A DNA stretch of 64,000 nt from assembly GCF_900182905.1 (NCBI RefSeq), contig NZ_FXUF01000003.1:186001-250000 (forward strand), read 5' to 3'. The DNA comes from Anoxynatronum buryatiense. Its GTDB lineage: Bacteria; Bacillota; Clostridia; Peptostreptococcales; Tindalliaceae. Shown one piece after another: positions 52,269 through 60,341 of the stretch. Below the pieces are notes generated by a model. That model was not told the DNA's origin. It made no database searches and saw nothing but the letters and a program-made list of their open reading frames with translations. The position numbers and the translations under genes are program-made. Within the stretch, counting starts at the first letter, position 1. Each line of letters begins with the position of its first letter.

Positions 52269-53980
52269 GAACGTTGTTGTTTTTTTGTAACTTGAGTAGC
52301 TTTCTGACGCATTTCACGGGCATGAGTTAAAGTTATTTCCGATATATTCCCATCCATTAGTCTTCCCAGCTCATAGAGTCGTTCTTCTTCAGAAAGGTAC
52401 CTGACGTGGACTTGTGTTCTCTCATCCATCACCTGTTTTTCAATATACAGGTGGTGATCTGCCAGAGCAGCAATCTGTGGTAAATGTGTGATACATATGA
52501 CTTGGTGATGACCTGCGACAAATGACATCTTTTCGCCAACAACCTGAGCGGCACGTCCGCTGATTCCAGCGTCAATTTCATCAAAAATGAGTGTTGGAAT
52601 TGCATCGATGCGGGCAAAAATAGTTTTGAAGGCCAACATAATTCTGGACATTTCTCCACCAGAAGCAATTTTGGAAAGTGGTTTAACAGGCTCCCCTGGA
52701 TTAGTAGAAATCAGGAAAGCAACAACATCAATGCCATTTTCATCTAAAGAGCTACTCTCAGAAATAGTGTGGGCGATCTTAAAAATAGTTTTACCCATTT
52801 TTAAATCATGCAACACTGCTATCATTTCCTCTTCCAGTTTAGATGCAATGATTTTACGCTGTCGGCTTAATTTTTGTGCCAGTTCCAAAGTTTTGCCCTG
52901 ATGTTCACTTAAATCGGCCATTATTTTCTGATAATACGTTTCACTGTTAATTAAAGATTCATATTTTTGCTGAAGTTGTTTTTGAAAGGCAAGTATGTCA
53001 ACTACAGAAGCACCATACTTTCGCTTTAAATTATGAATAAGGTCCAAACGCACCTGAATGCGTGTGATTTCTTCAGGGTCAAACTCAATGGATTCAAGAT
53101 ATCGTTTCAACTCCTGGGACAAATCCTGAAGTCTGATCTGGAGCTCTTCTGCCTGACTTGCAAAATCCCCCAGTTCAGGACTGTAGCCAGAAACGGTCCA
53201 AAGTGCTTTGGTATTCTTGCTCAAGGTATCAAGTACCGTCGATCCCATGGACCCTTCATAGATTTCTTCATGAAAAGTACCCAATGCGGTGGTGATTTGC
53301 TGAGCATGGCGAAGCAGATCATTTTTTTTATTCAGCATCTCTTCTTCGTCAGGCTGAAGCTGGGCTTCCTCTATCTCCTGAATCTGAAACGATACAAAAT
53401 CCAGTTCACGTGCGCGTTCAGTTTCGCTGGATCCTAACTGGTGTAAATTTTGGCGCAGGCGACAAAGCGCTTGGTAACATTGAAGATATTCCTCCTTAAT
53501 CTCCTGAAGAGTATCTCCTCCAAAGCTATCCAGCAAACTCAAGTGGCTTTCCTGCTGAAGCAGTGACTGATGTTCATGTTGACCATGAAGGTCTGCCACA
53601 TGCTGCATCACTTGTCTTAATAACTGTTGGGTAACAATAATACCGTTGATTCTACTGACACTTCTACCGGTAGCATGAATTTCTCGGCTGACAATCAACT
53701 GATGTATATCTTCGCCGACAACACCAGCTTCTTGAAGTAGTCTGGCATGGGTTGCCTCCGGTTGCCAGTCAACCTCGAAAACTGACTGAATATGTGCTTT
53801 TGCGGCACCGCTCTTAACCAGATCCCGGTCTGCGCGTCCGCCAAGACACATACTGACAGCGTCCACCACAATGGATTTACCAGCACCAGTTTCTCCGGAT
53901 AACACAGTTAATCCGGGACTGAAAGATAGCTGCAAATCATCAATCAAAGCAAAATCGTTGATTTTCAGTTCCAGCAGCAT
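52265..53980 (-). CDS. recN: DNA repair protein RecN
   Basis: 571 residues, an SMC-like ATPase for double-strand-break repair. Walker A is LSGETGAGKSIVVDAV (about 28-43), a long coiled coil runs about 155-370, ABC signature KIASGGEMSRIMLAFK (about 437-452), Walker B TLIFDEIDAGISG, and the switch region CITHLPQIAALADHHL. The ATG follows GGGGGATA. In spore-forming Clostridia recN is followed by spoIVB and spo0A; here recX comes next on the opposite strand. Confidence 0.95.
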   Translation of the reverse strand: MLLELKINDFALIDDLQLSFSPGLTVLSGETGAGKSIVVDAVSMCLGGRADRDLVKSGAAKAHIQSVFEVDWQPEATHARLLQEAGVVGEDIHQLIVSREIHATGRSVSRINGIIVTQQLLRQVMQHVADLHGQHEHQSLLQQESHLSLLDSFGGDTLQEIKEEYLQCYQALCRLRQNLHQLGSSETERARELDFVSFQIQEIEEAQLQPDEEEMLNKKNDLLRHAQQITTALGTFHEEIYEGSMGSTVLDTLSKNTKALWTVSGYSPELGDFASQAEELQIRLQDLSQELKRYLESIEFDPEEITRIQVRLDLIHNLKRKYGASVVDILAFQKQLQQKYESLINSETYYQKIMADLSEHQGKTLELAQKLSRQRKIIASKLEEEMIAVLHDLKMGKTIFKIAHTISESSSLDENGIDVVAFLISTNPGEPVKPLSKIASGGEMSRIMLAFKTIFARIDAIPTLIFDEIDAGISGRAAQVVGEKMSFVAGHHQVICITHLPQIAALADHHLYIEKQVMDERTQVHVRYLSEEERLYELGRLMDGNISEITLTHAREMRQKATQVTKKQQRS

Positions 53981-54003
53981 AGATATCCCCCAATATTCAA
54001 ATC

Positions 54004-54453
54004 CTATTCTGTCAATTTTCTGAACCGTTCTTTGACTTCATCCACATCTTCGGCCTGACGTATAAGCACAAAAATAGTATCATCTCCTGCTATGGTACCA
54101 ACCACCTCATCAAACCCGGCAGCATCAATGGCAGAAGCTGCTGCCTGAGCGGCGGCGGGGATGGTGCGCAACACAAGAATGTTGCCGGCATGATCCAACG
54201 ATACAATGGATTCTTTAAACAGGCGCACCAAGCGATCAGTCAGCATCGATTCCTGACTTGCCAGGGAAGCATACTTGTACCGTCCGTTTCGAGACATTTG
54301 TTTGATTAGCCGCAGTTCTTTTATATCCCGTGAAACAGTTGCCTGCGTCACGTTCATACCCAATTCCTTCAGAGCGCGTGTGAGCTCCTCCTGAGTCTCA
54401 ATATCACGTTGGTTAATGATTTCAAGAATTTTTGCGTGTCGTAAATATTTCAT
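54004..54453 (-). CDS. argR: Arginine repressor
   Basis: 149 residues. The winged helix-turn-helix (1-65) includes TQEELTRALKELGMNVTQAT and VSRDIKELRLIK; the C-terminal oligomerisation and arginine-binding domain (about 75-149) contains GTIAGDDTIFVLIR. It controls arginine genes when arginine is bound. ATG 54453 follows GAAGGAGG. The argR-recN pair is conserved in Firmicutes; the nadK gene often found before argR is missing here. Confidence 0.95.
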   Translation of the reverse strand: MKYLRHAKILEIINQRDIETQEELTRALKELGMNVTQATVSRDIKELRLIKQMSRNGRYKYASLASQESMLTDRLVRLFKESIVSLDHAGNILVLRTIPAAAQAAASAIDAAGFDEVVGTIAGDDTIFVLIRQAEDVDEVKERFRKLTE

Positions 54454-54493
54454 AATTTCCTCCTTCTCTGACCAGCATCTCAAAAATGACCAG

Positions 54494-55303
54494 TCACCAT
54501 TGATGTTGATGAGCTTTGAGAACAACCGCTTTCACTTTTTCAAGTGATGCAACAGTTTCTGAGGAAATAGAATTTTTTGACAGAAGCGTCAGAAATTCCA
54601 CATTTCCTTTTGGGCCACGAATAGGGGAAAAATCAAGTTCTTCAACAGAAAATCCCACTGATGTGGCAAAGCTGGCAACCTCTGTGATGACATGCTCATG
54701 GATGATGGCATCACGCACGACACCGTTTTTACCCACTTGACTTTTCCCTGCTTCAAACTGTGGCTTAATGAGTGCGACAACCACACCGCCAGACTTTAAC
54801 AAATGATATGCTACAGGCAATACCAGTTTGAGCGATATGAATGAAACATCAATGGAAATCATATCCATGGCTTCATTTAAATCTTCGGGTGTGACATAAC
54901 GAATATTAGTGCGCTCCATGACCACCACTCGCGGGTCATTACGTAGGTTCCAGTCCAACTGACCGTAACCCACATCGACGGCATAAACTCTTGAAGCACC
55001 ATGTTGAAGCATACAGTCAGTAAATCCTCCGGTGGAGGCACCGATGTCCATGCATACCTTTTCCTTCAGGGATAGGTGAAATTGTTCAATAGCCTTTTCC
55101 AGTTTTAAGCCACCTCTGCTGACAAAAGCAAGAGGCTTTCCTTTAATTTCAATGATTGCATCTAAATGCACCTGGGTGCCGGCTTTGTCAATCCGTTCTC
55201 TGTCAGCAAGAATCTGCCCAGCCATAATGGCGGCCCGAGCTTTCTCTCTGCTGGAGAACAGACCTTTCTCAACCAACAACAGGTCAATTCGCTGTTTTGC
55301 CAT
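54494..55303 (-). CDS. tlyA: TlyA-family rRNA methyltransferase (S4 + FtsJ domains)
   Basis: 269 residues. An N-terminal S4 RNA-binding domain (about 3-62, RIDLLLVEKGLFSSREKARAAI in two parts) is joined to an FtsJ-like SAM methyltransferase with MDIGASTGGFTDCMLQHGA (about 80-98), AVDVGYGQLDW, and the catalytic-type residues later (ISIDVSFISLK). Known relatives 2'-O-methylate 16S and 23S rRNA; some are annotated as hemolysins. The start overlaps the dxs end by 20 bases, showing coupling. Confidence 0.93.
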   Translation of the reverse strand: MAKQRIDLLLVEKGLFSSREKARAAIMAGQILADRERIDKAGTQVHLDAIIEIKGKPLAFVSRGGLKLEKAIEQFHLSLKEKVCMDIGASTGGFTDCMLQHGASRVYAVDVGYGQLDWNLRNDPRVVVMERTNIRYVTPEDLNEAMDMISIDVSFISLKLVLPVAYHLLKSGGVVVALIKPQFEAGKSQVGKNGVVRDAIIHEHVITEVASFATSVGFSVEELDFSPIRGPKGNVEFLTLLSKNSISSETVASLEKVKAVVLKAHQHQW

Positions 55304-57221
55304 AGGATCGTTTCTCCGTTAAATTCATTGAAACCACTTTGTGTGGTTGTCGGGATGTTTGGGAACTATCTTTATGAATGCGCTGTACCAATTTTTCAAC
55401 AGTTAATTCAAGATGCTGATATAAATGGTTCATATCTCCCTGGGGCGTGAAGTTGTCTGGAAGCCCCAGAGTGTGAACCGGGCAAGTGAGTTGATTTTCC
55501 TGATAGAGTGCCTGCACTTGTCGTCCTAAACCGCCAATCTGCTGGTTCTCCTCAAGTACGTATACCTGCCGAACTTGTTGGCCATGGCGAAGCAGTAAAG
55601 TGTGATCCAGCGGTTTGACAAACCGGGGATTAATGATTTGACCAAAGAGTCCGTCTTTTGCTGTTTGATTAAGTACTTCCAAAGCTCTGTGAACCATGGT
55701 GCCCAGCGCTATGATCAGATAATCATTACCATCCACCTGCAGCACCGAGCCTTTGCCATATTGAATGGGTTCTCTCTTGACAGTAAGCGCGTGCGCTTCT
55801 CCTCTTGGATAACGAATCAAAACAGGACTATTCAGTTCAAGGGAGTACCGCATCATATCAGAGAGTTCTGTACCGTCTGCTGGTGATAGAATTGTCAAAT
55901 TGGGAATGGCAGAAAGACATGAAATATCAAAAACGCCGTGATGAGTTTCGCCGTCATTTCCCACCAGCCCTGCACGATCTACCAAGAAAGTGACGGGTAA
56001 ATTCTGCAAGCAAACATCATGAATCAATTGATCATAGCCTCTTTGTAAAAAAGAAGAATAAACTGCAAAAAATGGTCGCAAGCCTGCTGCTGCCTGTCCT
56101 GCAGCAAATGTTACCGCATGTTGTTCTGCGATGCCAACATCAAAAAAACGGTGGGGAAAGCGGTGCTCAAAATTGGTTAAGCCAGTTCCGTCAGGCATGG
56201 CGGCGGTAATGGCAACCACTCTCGGGTCACTCTCTGCCAGTGACTCCAAAGTGCTTCCTGCAATTTGCGAAAACGAGGGAGTCCGCGTCAATAAAGGTGT
56301 TTTACCTGTTTCAGGGTCAAAAGTGCCAATGCCATGAAACTTGGCAGGAAACTTTTCAGCAGGTCCATAACCCTTTCCTTTAACAGTCATCACATGAACC
56401 AGTTTAGGACCTCCAATGCGCCGGGCGAGACGAAAAGCTTCCTTCAGATCATGTATCTGATGTCCATCAATCGGGCCTATATAAGTAAAGCCTAATTCTT
56501 CGAAAAGGACTCCTGGAACAAAGAAGTATTTAATGGAATCTTTTGCTTTTTCTGCAGTTCGATAGAAAGATTTTCCTATGGCAAAGTGGTCCATTAAATG
56601 TTCAAGGTCTTCTTTTAGTCTGGAATAAACCGGCATTGTACGAATGCGAGTGAGATAATTGGATAAACCACCCACATTTCTGGCTATCGACATTTTGTTA
56701 TCGTTGAGTACAACAGTCAGATCCAAATGGCTCTGACCAGCGTGGTTCAATGCTTCAAAGGCCATTCCACCTGTCATGGCACCGTCACCTATGACTGCAG
56801 CGATCTGATGTTTTTCGCCTTTTAAGTCACGGGCTGTAGCCATGCCTAAAGCAGCAGATATAGAGGTGGCACTGTGGCCGGTGTTAAAATGGTCATGAAG
56901 ACTTTCATGTCTTTTGGGGAATCCACTTATGCCACCATATTGTCTCAATGTATGAAACGTTTGTAATCGTCCTGTCAGCAACTTATGAACATAAGTCTGA
57001 TGTCCAACATCCCAAATGATTTTATCCTGAAAGGTATCATAGACCTGATGCAGTGCCAGTGTTAACTCAACAACACCCAGGTTGGAAGCTAAGTGGCCAC
57101 CAGTTTTAGAAACGCTGGTAACCAGAAATTGTCTAATTTCTTGAGCCAGCATTGTCAGTTCTTTTTCGTTAAGTGCCTGGAGATCCTTTGGTGACTGAAT
57201 CTGTTCCAGTAAAGAAGTCAT
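55284..57221 (-). CDS. dxs: 1-deoxy-D-xylulose-5-phosphate synthase
   Basis: 645 residues, the thiamine-diphosphate enzyme that opens the MEP isoprenoid pathway by joining pyruvate and glyceraldehyde 3-phosphate. SNLGVVELTLALH and DVGHQTYVHKLLTGR are near the N-terminus; the ThDP motif starts at GDGAMTGGMAFEALNHAG (about 146-163) and ends in NDNKMSI; the transketolase half has DVGIAEQHAVTFAAG. It has its own promoter, after a terminator that ends the oapA message. ispA lies upstream in the same cluster. The start has GAGAGGA. Confidence 0.96.
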   Translation of the reverse strand: MTSLLEQIQSPKDLQALNEKELTMLAQEIRQFLVTSVSKTGGHLASNLGVVELTLALHQVYDTFQDKIIWDVGHQTYVHKLLTGRLQTFHTLRQYGGISGFPKRHESLHDHFNTGHSATSISAALGMATARDLKGEKHQIAAVIGDGAMTGGMAFEALNHAGQSHLDLTVVLNDNKMSIARNVGGLSNYLTRIRTMPVYSRLKEDLEHLMDHFAIGKSFYRTAEKAKDSIKYFFVPGVLFEELGFTYIGPIDGHQIHDLKEAFRLARRIGGPKLVHVMTVKGKGYGPAEKFPAKFHGIGTFDPETGKTPLLTRTPSFSQIAGSTLESLAESDPRVVAITAAMPDGTGLTNFEHRFPHRFFDVGIAEQHAVTFAAGQAAAGLRPFFAVYSSFLQRGYDQLIHDVCLQNLPVTFLVDRAGLVGNDGETHHGVFDISCLSAIPNLTILSPADGTELSDMMRYSLELNSPVLIRYPRGEAHALTVKREPIQYGKGSVLQVDGNDYLIIALGTMVHRALEVLNQTAKDGLFGQIINPRFVKPLDHTLLLRHGQQVRQVYVLEENQQIGGLGRQVQALYQENQLTCPVHTLGLPDNFTPQGDMNHLYQHLELTVEKLVQRIHKDSSQTSRQPHKVVSMNLTEKRSYGKTAN

Positions 57222-57280
57222 GAAATCCTCTCTCTTTCCATTACCATCATAAATATTTCAGTTTGAACCATTATGAGTTC

Positions 57281-57309
57281 ATTGTAACCCTTGTGCCGGT
57301 TAGAATCAA
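57281..57309 (-). promoter_or_regulatory. dxs promoter
   Basis: TTGATT (57304-57309), 17-base spacer, TACAAT (57281-57286) on the minus strand, placed between the oapA terminator and the dxs start. Confidence 0.75.
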
Positions 57310-57330
57310 TCATTTGAGGAGATTTTATTG

Positions 57331-57360
57331 AAAAACAGCCTTTCTATATAGTAAAGGCTG
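57331..57360 (-). terminator. Terminator after oapA
   Basis: Minus strand CAGCCTTT, nine-base loop, AAAGGCTG, then TTTTTC. Confidence 0.8.
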
Positions 57361-57387
57361 CGTTGAAGTTCGCTGAAAAACGAGAAA

Positions 57388-57984
57388 TTAATTTGTCGAA
57401 CGTGTGAATACCCATGAAATTTTTGCAACCGCATGAACAATTTCATGGGATTTTTCAAGGGCAATATTTTTTCCAATGGCTTTACCTCCCACAGTTAAGG
57501 ACGCAACAAAGCCTCCCAGAACCAGGGTCACCAGTAATTGATGAAGCATCGGCATTTGCGGCACAATTTTAAGCAAAATGGTGGCAGCTGCGACACCGCT
57601 GATGATACCGCAAATGTCGCCAACGACGTCATTACAGATATTGGAGACTACCCCCGCATTTTTGAGCAGACGGATGGCGGCCCGGGCAGAAGGTACTTTA
57701 TCTGCGGCCATGGCGTGAAAGGGCTTTTCTGAAGCGACGGCCACAGCAATTCCCACCATATCAAAAAAAACACCTAACAAGATAATGCTGATGAGAATGA
57801 AAAAAGAAGCAACAATCTCAGCACGAATCAGTAACTGTTCCGATAGATAGTTGAATAACGCAGCCAAGAAAAAAGTCCATATCGAAACGGTAACAACCCA
57901 TTTGATATTATATTTTTTGAACAGTTCTTCAATATGTCCCTGCTCACCACGCCCGTTTCGGGGTGGTTTTTTAAATTTTGCCAC
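57388..57984 (-). CDS. oapA: OLE-associated membrane protein OapA
   Basis: 198 residues with four likely membrane helices (about 28-48, 58-85, 120-145, 153-170) and a basic N-terminus (KFKKPPRNGRGEQGH). The conserved DxxxD is seen as NDVVGDICG (D119 and D123), the motif reported for OapA, which carries OLE RNA to the membrane and is linked to magnesium and alcohol tolerance. Its place directly downstream of the OLE RNA and upstream of dxs is the known OLE neighbourhood. Similar proteins are loosely annotated as CorB-like magnesium transporters. GTG 57984 is chosen because GGAGG lies eight bases before it. Confidence 0.85.
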   Translation of the reverse strand: MAKFKKPPRNGRGEQGHIEELFKKYNIKWVVTVSIWTFFLAALFNYLSEQLLIRAEIVASFFILISIILLGVFFDMVGIAVAVASEKPFHAMAADKVPSARAAIRLLKNAGVVSNICNDVVGDICGIISGVAAATILLKIVPQMPMLHQLLVTLVLGGFVASLTVGGKAIGKNIALEKSHEIVHAVAKISWVFTRSTN

Positions 57985-58039
57985 ATTCCGTTCCTCCAGA
58001 TTCAAAATAACAGAGCCAGTTTACCGGGACCTAAAGTCA

Positions 58040-58073
58040 AAAAGGAAAACTGATAGCATGACTCAGCTATCAG
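58040..58073 (-). terminator. Terminator at the 3' end of OLE RNA
   Basis: Minus strand CTGATAGC (58073-58066), eight-base loop, GCTATCAG (58057-58050), then TTTTCCTTTT. It lies about 55 bases before oapA, so oapA would need read-through or a second start. Confidence 0.8.
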
Positions 58074-58662
58074 CAGAACCCACAGTGGTAACCCGTCAGG
58101 TAAATTTTACGGCTTAGGTCCAGTAAGTTTTCCCAGACTTCTACTGCGTGTCGCCAGCACAGCGGTTTCCCTTTAAAGATGTCCCTGCCTTGTCGCCAAT
58201 AGCAGAACTGGATTGCCACTTAGTCCGCACTGTAATCCCTGAAAGGTCTCTTGCGAACAGTCTAGGAGATTTCCTCTACAATACTGCCGGTTCTTAGCCT
58301 CTTTTGCAGCATAAGTTTCAGGTGGCAATAATCCCCTTTACCGGGCCCTGGCTCAGAGAACCTGATCCACCTATCTGCTTACCCCACTCAAGGCAGGCTA
58401 CGCTGTGCGCTACGCTGTCTCTCAAGACGCCTGCACAGGTTTCTACCTTCTCAGTCTGCACTGAATAAGGCCTCCACGAAGCGAGGGTCAACGCCCGCAT
58501 GCCATTGCGGATCGCCCCCATCTTCTTACTCCCAGAAAGGACCCACGACTGGGCGTCGCAAGCCGAAACCAGGAACTTCATCGATGTGCCCTTTGACGGA
58601 TTTTTAGGCCCGCCCTCAGCAACCGGCAGAACTGACTAGAATACTGCACCACTGCAGTTTCT
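58040..58662 (-). ncRNA. ole: OLE RNA (ornate large extremophilic RNA)
   Basis: A non-coding stretch of about 620 bases, more GC-rich than its surroundings and full of paired segments (for example ACTGCA/TGCAGT at the 5' end). It has its own promoter and an intrinsic terminator. No frame in it has a ribosome site or recognisable protein. Position and length match OLE RNA (about 610 bases), which in Bacillus halodurans and many anaerobes or alkaliphiles lies in the ispA-dxs isoprenoid cluster next to the oapA membrane-protein gene; both neighbours are here. OLE RNA forms a membrane ribonucleoprotein complex with OapA and partners. Assignment rests on context, length and structure, not on a covariance-model search. 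Confidence 0.87.
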
Positions 58663-58668
58663 GACTAT

Positions 58669-58697
58669 ATTATACCATAATGCAGGCGTATCATCAA
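58669..58697 (-). promoter_or_regulatory. Promoter of OLE RNA
   Basis: TTGATG (58692-58697), 17-base spacer, TATAAT (58669-58674) on the minus strand, overlapping the stop codon of the DUF212 gene. The predicted first base is near 58662. Confidence 0.75.
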
Positions 58698-59146
58698 ACC
58701 AGCCACCATGCGATGGCAATTCCAAGTACAGCACCAGCAAACACTTCATAGGGTGTATGTCCCACTAATTCTTTCAATCGATTTTCAGTGAGCTTTTTAT
58801 CTTTTCGATGATGATGAAAATCTTCAATGATTTGATTTAGAATCACTGCCTGGCGTCCAACAGCATATCGAACACCTGCTGCATCGTACATCACTACTAA
58901 AGCAAATACCAGTGACAGCGCAAAGATCGATGAATCCCATCCATGTAGTTTTCCAACACCAGTTGCAAGACTCATGACAAACGACGAATGTGAACTTGGC
59001 ATACCTCCAGAACCGACAAGGCGCAATAAGTTTAAATGCTTATCCATTAAAAGAGTGGTTATGACTTTTAAGACCTGGGCAATAAACCAGGCAATAATAG
59101 TGATCCAGAGAATGCGATTATTTCCGATTCCTGCCAGAATGTCCAT
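58694..59146 (-). CDS. Divergent PAP2 family membrane protein (DUF212)
   Basis: 150 residues with about four to five membrane helices. The phosphatase-like signature is GSGGMPSSHSSFVMSLATG (about 44-62), followed by YDAAGVRYAVGRQA and LKELVGHTPYEVFAGAVLG. These echo the acid-phosphatase (PAP2) motifs in changed form. The family often lies beside ispA and dxs in Clostridia, hinting at a role with prenyl diphosphates (inferred). ATG 59146 follows GGGGTGA; a longer frame has no ribosome site. Confidence 0.88.
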   Translation of the reverse strand: MDILAGIGNNRILWITIIAWFIAQVLKVITTLLMDKHLNLLRLVGSGGMPSSHSSFVMSLATGVGKLHGWDSSIFALSLVFALVVMYDAAGVRYAVGRQAVILNQIIEDFHHHRKDKKLTENRLKELVGHTPYEVFAGAVLGIAIAWWLV

Positions 59147-59214
59147 GGCATCACCCCTTTTTTTAGAATTACCCCAATCGTAATTTGATACGCAGATTGG
59201 ATTTTCATCAATCA

Positions 59215-60102
59215 TCAAGAGCGACGATTAACAAGATAACGGGCCAGTGACTGTAGGAATTCTGATGATTCTCCATATGACTTAAAAGTTGCAAGCGTTT
59301 TATTTGTCAAAGATTTCACCTGTTTTCGAGAATCGTCAATGCCATAAAGAGAAGGAAAGGTGGCTTTATTATTGCGCAAGTCGCTGCCAATTGGCTTTCC
59401 CAATTCTTCAGCACTGCCATCCAAATCAAGCAGATCATCTTGAATTTGAAATGCCATACCCAAAGCGTGACCTGCTGCTGCTAATTCTGACGCAGTCTGT
59501 TCATCGGCTTCGGCCGCATAGGCACCTGCTGTGAGAGAGGCTGACAACAAGGCACCTGTTTTTTGTTGATGAATGTAGGTCAGTGTCTCGGCAGTTACCG
59601 ATTTTCCTTCATTTATCAGATCGGCGGTTTGGCCGCCAATCATTCCTCTTACTCCCGCAGCATTGCCGATACACTTCATGGCGCGAATAAACGAATCGGG
59701 ATTTTTCTTCAGGAGTAAATCCTGCAGCATTATTTCATAAGCAAGATTCAACAAACCATCTCCCGCCAGGATGGCAACCCCATCACCAAATATTTTATGA
59801 TTAGTAGGCTTTCCCCGCCTGAAATCATCATTATCCATGGCAGGTAAGTCATCATGAATCAATGAATACGTATGTATCATTTCAAGTGCGCAGGCGTACG
59901 GCATCGCTTTCTCCACTGTCCCATTCAGCATTTCAGTAACGGCCAGTGTCAACACCGGGCGAAGTCTCTTTCCGCCGGCAAATAAACTGTACTGCATGGC
60001 TTCAACAACCAAATGATTTCTTTCATCACCAATATTCGTATATTCACGCAATGAGTGGTTTATCATTTCGATGTAATGATTCAGCTGATCGCGCCATTCC
60101 AT
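59215..60102 (-). CDS. ispA: Farnesyl/geranyl diphosphate synthase
   Basis: 295 residues, a trans-prenyltransferase that builds C10-C15 diphosphates from IPP and DMAPP. The first aspartate-rich motif is DDLPAMDNDDFRRG (about 85-98), the second DDLLDLDGS (about 222-230), with the GGKRLRPVL (about 43-51) IPP-binding region before. One base is shared with the xseB stop codon. Part of the xseA-xseB-ispA run. Confidence 0.95.
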   Translation of the reverse strand: MEWRDQLNHYIEMINHSLREYTNIGDERNHLVVEAMQYSLFAGGKRLRPVLTLAVTEMLNGTVEKAMPYACALEMIHTYSLIHDDLPAMDNDDFRRGKPTNHKIFGDGVAILAGDGLLNLAYEIMLQDLLLKKNPDSFIRAMKCIGNAAGVRGMIGGQTADLINEGKSVTAETLTYIHQQKTGALLSASLTAGAYAAEADEQTASELAAAGHALGMAFQIQDDLLDLDGSAEELGKPIGSDLRNNKATFPSLYGIDDSRKQVKSLTNKTLATFKSYGESSEFLQSLARYLVNRRS

Positions 60103-60341
60103 CAGGCATCCTCCATTTCATTCTGGAATGATTTGGTGGTCTCGAGATCTGATTCTGACAGAACGACGGTAAGCGTTTCTTCTGCCTTTGTCAGCTTCTC
60201 ATGACACTGACGATAAAGTTGAATTCCCTCTTGAAAGAGGGATAAAGATTCCTCCAGACCCAAGGATTGATTTTCAAGTTTATCGGTAATTTCTTCCAGT
60301 CGTTTAAAGGCAGTTTCATAAGTTTTTTTTCGGGCGGCCAT
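60102..60341 (-). CDS. xseB: Exodeoxyribonuclease VII small subunit
   Basis: 79 residues, a two-helix coiled protein (YETAFKRLEEITDKLENQSL at 8-27, then the GLEESLSLFQEGIQLYRQC region). It joins XseA to form the single-strand-specific exonuclease VII. Stop and start codons overlap with the flanking genes on both sides. Confidence 0.93.
   Translation of the reverse strand: MAARKKTYETAFKRLEEITDKLENQSLGLEESLSLFQEGIQLYRQCHEKLTKAEETLTVVLSESDLETTKSFQNEMEDA

Noticed and set aside
58318-58581. An 87-codon open frame on the minus strand
   Set aside because: It lies inside the OLE RNA, has no ribosome site and no protein-like composition.
58040-58662. RNase P RNA, tmRNA or SRP RNA
   Set aside because: Length and place could fit a large RNA, but the typical RNase P or tmRNA core sequences are not seen; the ispA-oapA-dxs context fits OLE.
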